Origin: Knufia peltigerae
Taxonomy: Eukaryota > Ascomycota > Eurotiomycetes > Chaetothyriales > Trichomeriaceae
Assembly (NCBI GenBank): GCA_030247855.1
Contig: JAPDRN010000052.1
Span: 157,138-221,137 of the forward strand
DNA length: 64,000 nucleotides
Direction: 5' to 3'
Shown here piece by piece: positions 60,188-64,000 of this stretch (position 1 is the stretch's first letter; each line of letters opens with the position of its first letter). The notes below the pieces were generated by a model, which saw nothing but the letters and a program-made list of their open reading frames with translations, had not been told where the DNA came from and made no database searches. Both the position numbers and the translations under genes were made by a program.

Positions 60188-61295
60188 ATGGCACCAGGAC
60201 GGTCGATAAATATCCTTCTACCCTCCTCTCTTCCCTTTCAGAGACCGAGACCGAGTATACACTCTTCGTCACCCTCATTACGCCCCTTCTGCCGTCCGCT
60301 CTTCCTTCAATCCTCCTGCCGAACAATACCCAGCGGACCTTCTCTCTCAACACACACCAGTGCCTCGAGGAGGGTATTTCGACGGTGGAACAATATACAA
60401 GTTGCCCTGCGACGTTCACAGTCTACAGGTGAGTGAGCTTGCGGCTCTCTTGGACCCTTCTAGGTGATTGACCAGACCACAGTTGTTGTCCATCATAAAG
60501 GACGTGCCCGTTTCCGCCGGTCGATCAGTTTTTTGACCATCAGCACCCTTTCGTTCGTTGTCGGTACATACCTCGCCCTCAGCTACTCTCCTCCGATCCT
60601 CGTCCCGCTCATCATGGGTTCCATGCCCTCGGACGCCGAGACGCTCTCGATCTACGAGCCACCCGACGACCTTTCCCGAGAGATTGACGAACAAATCAGA
60701 AACTGCGCCCTCGCCGTGGAACTCAGAGAACACCCGGACTTCATCGAATCGAGGCCGCACCTCAAGATCCCCCCAGAAGTGCGACAGCACAATCTCACAG
60801 CGGGCACGTTGGCGGGGCCCGGCATGATCGTCGTTCCGCCGTACTATTTCAATGAGAAGGACGGGAAGAGCATGGTTCAGATATTCTATGTCGGTCCCGA
60901 CTGCTCAGGGCATCCAGGGATCGTGCACGGCGGGTTCCTGGCCACAATGCTCGACGAGGGTCTGGCAAGGTGCGCATTCCCTGCCATGCCAAACAAAGTG
61001 GGCGTGACGGCAAACCTGCAAATAAATTATCTCAAACCCACAATGGCGGGCCAGTTTTTGGTCCTGCGAGCGACGACGACGAAAACTGAGGGCAGGAAGG
61101 CATGGGCCGAGGGCTGGATTGAGAGCCTGGAGGTGCCAGAGGGTGAAGAGCCACAGAAACTCGTGGAGGCGAGTGCGCTGTTTGTCGAGCCGAAGTATGC
61201 TAATGTAAGCATTCTATTCGCGACCCAATCACACTCAACCAATGCTAATGTCTGTATGACAGGTCTTGAAATCACTCTACCGAGTTTCAGATTAA
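60188..61295 (+). CDS. Hotdog-fold thioesterase with mitochondrial presequence and membrane anchor (331 aa)
   Basis: Predicted acyl-CoA thioesterase-like protein, probably mitochondrial inner membrane; similar to the poorly characterised fungal family that includes yeast Fmp10. Exons 60188-60428, 60483-61204 and 61263-61295, introns 54 and 58 nt, phases consistent; total 332 codons with stop. The first ~80 residues are rich in Arg and Ser, lack acidic residues and end VALRRSQST, a good matrix-targeting presequence. A TM helix follows (ISFLTISTLSFVVGTYLALS). The hotdog domain occupies about 200-320: GHPGIVHGGFLATMLDEGLA (with the conserved HGG and the catalytic-type acidic residue), VTANLQINYLKPTMAGQFLV and AWAEGWIESL. 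The last 11 residues (NVLKSLYRVSD) come from a tiny third exon. The substrate is unknown. Confidence 0.87.
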
Positions 61296-62071
61296 ATGCT
61301 CGAGAGGTTTGATGCTATATAATGCCGGAGTTTTTCGATCGGAAGGCATGTTCTAACTCTATGGGCTTCTCTTTTGGAGGTACAAACGAGAAGTTGATGG
61401 AGTATTGTTCTCGAGTCCAGCGTCGCAAAGCACAAGCATTGGATAGAGCTGTCGAGAACTGTGCGATATGGATTTTGGGGTTCAAGCATGTATCTACGTG
61501 CACGGGGTTTGGTGTTCTTAGAAAGCATAGTATCTGATATGGATAGTCTCTCAAGACTGGAAAAGAATAGACGAATATACCGGCCCCGAGTCTACTTGTG
61601 GGCATTTTGTCAAAACGTGCAACTTCTGCGTCCTTTTATTGAATATTGGGGATTAGGGATGACCTAGGGTATCTAGGTATCTAGGACACCTGGACCTGGA
61701 GCCACTCTACTTCCCACCGAAGTTGTAGAACACCACACATGATAAAAAAGGCTGTCACGAAAAAGGAGGTACGCAGAAGCGAGTATGAATCAGCTAAGGC
61801 GGCGGGCTTTTGGGGGAGGACGATAAAGGCCAAAAAGTAGTGCTGCTTTTGTGCTTTCTTGGCCTACGCAGCTGCTGTGAACGTGCTGCTGCTGCTGCTG
61901 CGTATCAAGTCTACAGCTCTTGCTGGGGGTATATACGATAGACGTTGAACAAGCCCGCTTACGGAGAGACAACTCGAGGCTTTGCACACACGGCTCCTTT
62001 TTGTAATTACGTTATACTTGGGTTTGCATGCATACCGATTCCTGAACCCTCATCCCAACACCTCTCGCATC
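61296..62071. other. Intergenic region
   Basis: 0.8 kb with a TATCTAGG tandem near 61661-61686 and a CTG repeat (61884-61901). The last ~150 bases are likely the V-ATPase subunit C promoter. Confidence 0.5.
61884..61901. repeat. CTG trinucleotide repeat
   Basis: About six CTG/TGC units in non-coding DNA upstream of the V-ATPase subunit C gene. Confidence 0.75.
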
Positions 62072-63449
62072 ATGTCGGCCAGATACCTCGCCGTGTCAGT
62101 ACCATCTTCGATAACACCCTCTGGACACAAGGACGATGCGATTGGCGCCGTACAAAAAGTCGTGGGCCCATCCAACGGCGATGTCACCAGTTTTCATATC
62201 CCGGATTTCAAGATTGGCACGTTGGACGCATTATTACAACAATCAGAGGAACTGAGCAAGCTGGAAGGGTTGTGCAATTCGGTGGTGGGCAAAGTTGGAG
62301 ACACCCTCCAGAACATACTGGACGGGGATGAAGAGAAGATTAGTATGCACAAGAACGTCAATGACAGTATGTACATGCGTCGTGCTTTTGTCGAAAGGGA
62401 GAGGCTTGTTGTGCCATGATACTCTTGTTGAACTGACGAGCGACACTGCAGAACCCCTCGAACAATACCTTCGAAGTTTCTCTTGGAACAAGGTCAAGTA
62501 TCGGGCGGACCGACCATTGTCAGAGTTGATAGATCTACTACAAAAGGTACGCCCAGATTTGGTGCCTCCTTTCCAAACCGTACCCTCATGTCCATGTACA
62601 GGAAGCGAATTCAATCGACAATGATGTCCGATCAAAGTACAACCAGTACAACTCCGTACGGACGAATCTACAAACGCTCCAGCGGAAACAAACCGGAAAC
62701 CTCTCGACCAAGTCCCTCATCAGTGTGGTCCCTCCCAATGTCCTTGTTACCGACTCCGAACACCTCGAAACCCACCTCGTCGCGATCCCGAACTCAAACG
62801 TCAAGGAGTTTATGCGGTCCTACGAAACTCTCGCGCAAATGATCGTCCCTCGGTCGGCGTATTTTGTCGCTTCCGACGACGAGTTCAGTCTCTATGCAGT
62901 TACGATGTTTAGAAAATACAGTCATGAATTCTTGCACAAAGTAAGGGAGAAGAAATGGGTCCCGAGAGATTTCAAGTTCAAAGAAGGCGGAAAGGAGGAG
63001 GAGCAGAAGGAGGTTCGACGAGTAGAGGCCGAAGAGAAAAGAGTATGGGGAGAGACGTTACGGTTAGGCCGGACCGGCTGGAGCGAAGGGGTGATGTGTC
63101 TGGTGCACGTGGTCGTGTTGAGGGTGTTTGTTGAGACGGTGCTCAGATATGGTCTGCCGCTGGACTATGTGGCTGTTCTGGTAAAGGTATGCTACTTTGG
63201 ACCTTGACCGCAGACGTGATCTTCACGGAGTACTGACATGAGTGTGAAATCTAGACCGATTCGAAGCGGGAAAAGAAGGCCAGGCAGAACCTCGACACCG
63301 AGTATGCTTACCTGGCAGGCAACGCCTTTGGACGAGACAGCAAAGGCCGGCCAAAGAAGGACGAAGGCATGTCAGGTGGTGACCTTGTGACCGGTGGTGA
63401 TCAAGGAGATTATTCTGCTTATGTTTGTTACGTTATTGATGTCGATTGA
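62072..63449 (+). CDS. vma5: V-type H+-ATPase subunit C, Vma5 (389 aa)
   Basis: Peripheral V1 stalk subunit that links V1 to Vo in the vacuolar proton pump and takes part in reversible disassembly. Exons 62072-62366, 62452-62546, 62602-63186 and 63255-63449; introns 85, 55 and 68 nt, phases agree. The start MSARYLAVSVPSSI, the block FSWNKVKYRADRPLSELIDL across exon 2, VPPNVLVTDSEHLETHLVAI, SDDEFSLYAVTMFRK and YGLPLDYVAVLVK near the third intron are family signatures. The length equals the yeast protein to within a few residues. A charged Lys/Glu stretch (GGKEEEQKEVRRVEAEEKR) marks the peripheral helix region. The final exon has a polar Gly-rich segment before the conserved YVCYVIDVD-like end. 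Confidence 0.96.
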
Positions 63450-64000
63450 GCGAACAGAAAGCGACGGTGGAATAGATGGATAGGATTTGGAACTGGAGTC
63501 TGAAAAAGCCTCTTTTTTTCAATGACGATAAAACTACCTACTTTTTCAGATGCCCGAGGCGACGGCCCATGTACAGTGTCAAAAGTGCCGTAGCTGAGTA
63601 TCCTCTCTTATGGCTCCAGTCGGGTTTCTATTGATCGCGAGCACATCATGTCCATTGTGTGGTGTGATGACTGGGGGATCATGGATGTGTTGGTTCTGTC
63701 CATCCACTTTGCTTCACTGTGTCAGCTCCAGTCCTTTTCTGGGTGCCTATACAAAAATGTGCTGCTTTTTCTATTCCATATTCCACGGCCCCAGAAGTGT
63801 TTTCTTGCCTTTTGCTGGGCGAGAGACTCGATCCGACATGCGTGGAACATTTGTCGTTTTGCAAAGTCTTGCAAAAAGAACCGAAATGTGGTTTTACATT
63901 TGACCCCAGATCCCACCACCTTTTTTACCCCCCCGGATCGTTCATTTCCAACGAGAAACATGCGAGATGGGTCTTGTGTGTGTGTGTGTGTGTGTGTGTG
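63450..64000. other. 3' flank and right edge of the window
   Basis: Non-coding sequence after vma5; small open frames here have no recognisable homology. It ends in a GT dinucleotide repeat. Confidence 0.5.
63976..64000. repeat. GT dinucleotide repeat at the right edge
   Basis: About twelve GT units running to the last base; the repeat may continue outside the window. Confidence 0.9.

Overview
The window is nuclear DNA of a filamentous ascomycete (Pezizomycotina). The signs are spliced genes with many 49-60 nt GT-AG introns, a Zn2Cys6 regulator, a beta-tubulin gene whose first intron follows codon 4, fungal-only families (DUF3824, DUF7580, HeLo/NLR-associated C2H2 proteins) and long intergenic stretches. 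I cannot fix the class; Eurotiomycetes-like is a guess. All splice sites were placed by eye from frame, GT/AG signals and family conservation.

Layout. 1-1261: 5' part of a Zn2Cys6 transcription factor leaving the window on the left. 1262-9016: long gene-poor stretch. 9017-9751: small bZIP factor. 13500-14675: secreted or membrane Cys-rich protein with one main TM segment. 15904-17200: CCR4-NOT subunit Rcd1/CAF40/CNOT9. 19314-20342: pyridoxal-reductase-type aldo/keto reductase. 20440-27192: a divergent pair, a DUF7580 protein (minus) and a 1466-residue chimeric protein (plus). 29794-32066: MFS sugar transporter. 33455-34750: C2H2 transcription factor. 38835-40979 and 41892-42638: two tail-to-tail genes for disordered Arg-rich proteins (the first DUF3824). 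44408-46190: beta-tubulin. 46812-47224: Cmc4. 47723-50814: nucleoporin Nup84/Nup107. 51818-52600: HD-domain cyanamide-hydratase-like protein. 54806-59171: PMC1-type Ca2+-ATPase. 60188-61295: mitochondrial-type hotdog thioesterase. 62072-63449: V-ATPase subunit C.

Most genes are unrelated housekeeping genes, so this is not one pathway or cluster. The exception is 20440-27192. The plus-strand gene encodes, in one open frame, the N-terminal region of a fungal C2H2 protein family followed by an entire PPIP5K/Vip1-like (inositol pyrophosphate kinase plus histidine acid phosphatase) protein. Both catalytic centres look destroyed: the Mg ligands and substrate residues of the ATP-grasp kinase and the RHGDR motif of the phosphatase are replaced. 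It is divergently paired, across 313 bp, with a DUF7580 gene of a type often found near fungal HeLo/NLR-like genes. This pseudo-PPIP5K fusion is the best candidate for an undescribed system.

Other points: Cmc4 appears to have an ATG-only first exon and a 13-nt microexon; the 9-mer TACGGAGTA occurs 15 times, always outside coding sequence; and the tubulin carries the benzimidazole-sensitive residues at all the usual resistance positions.
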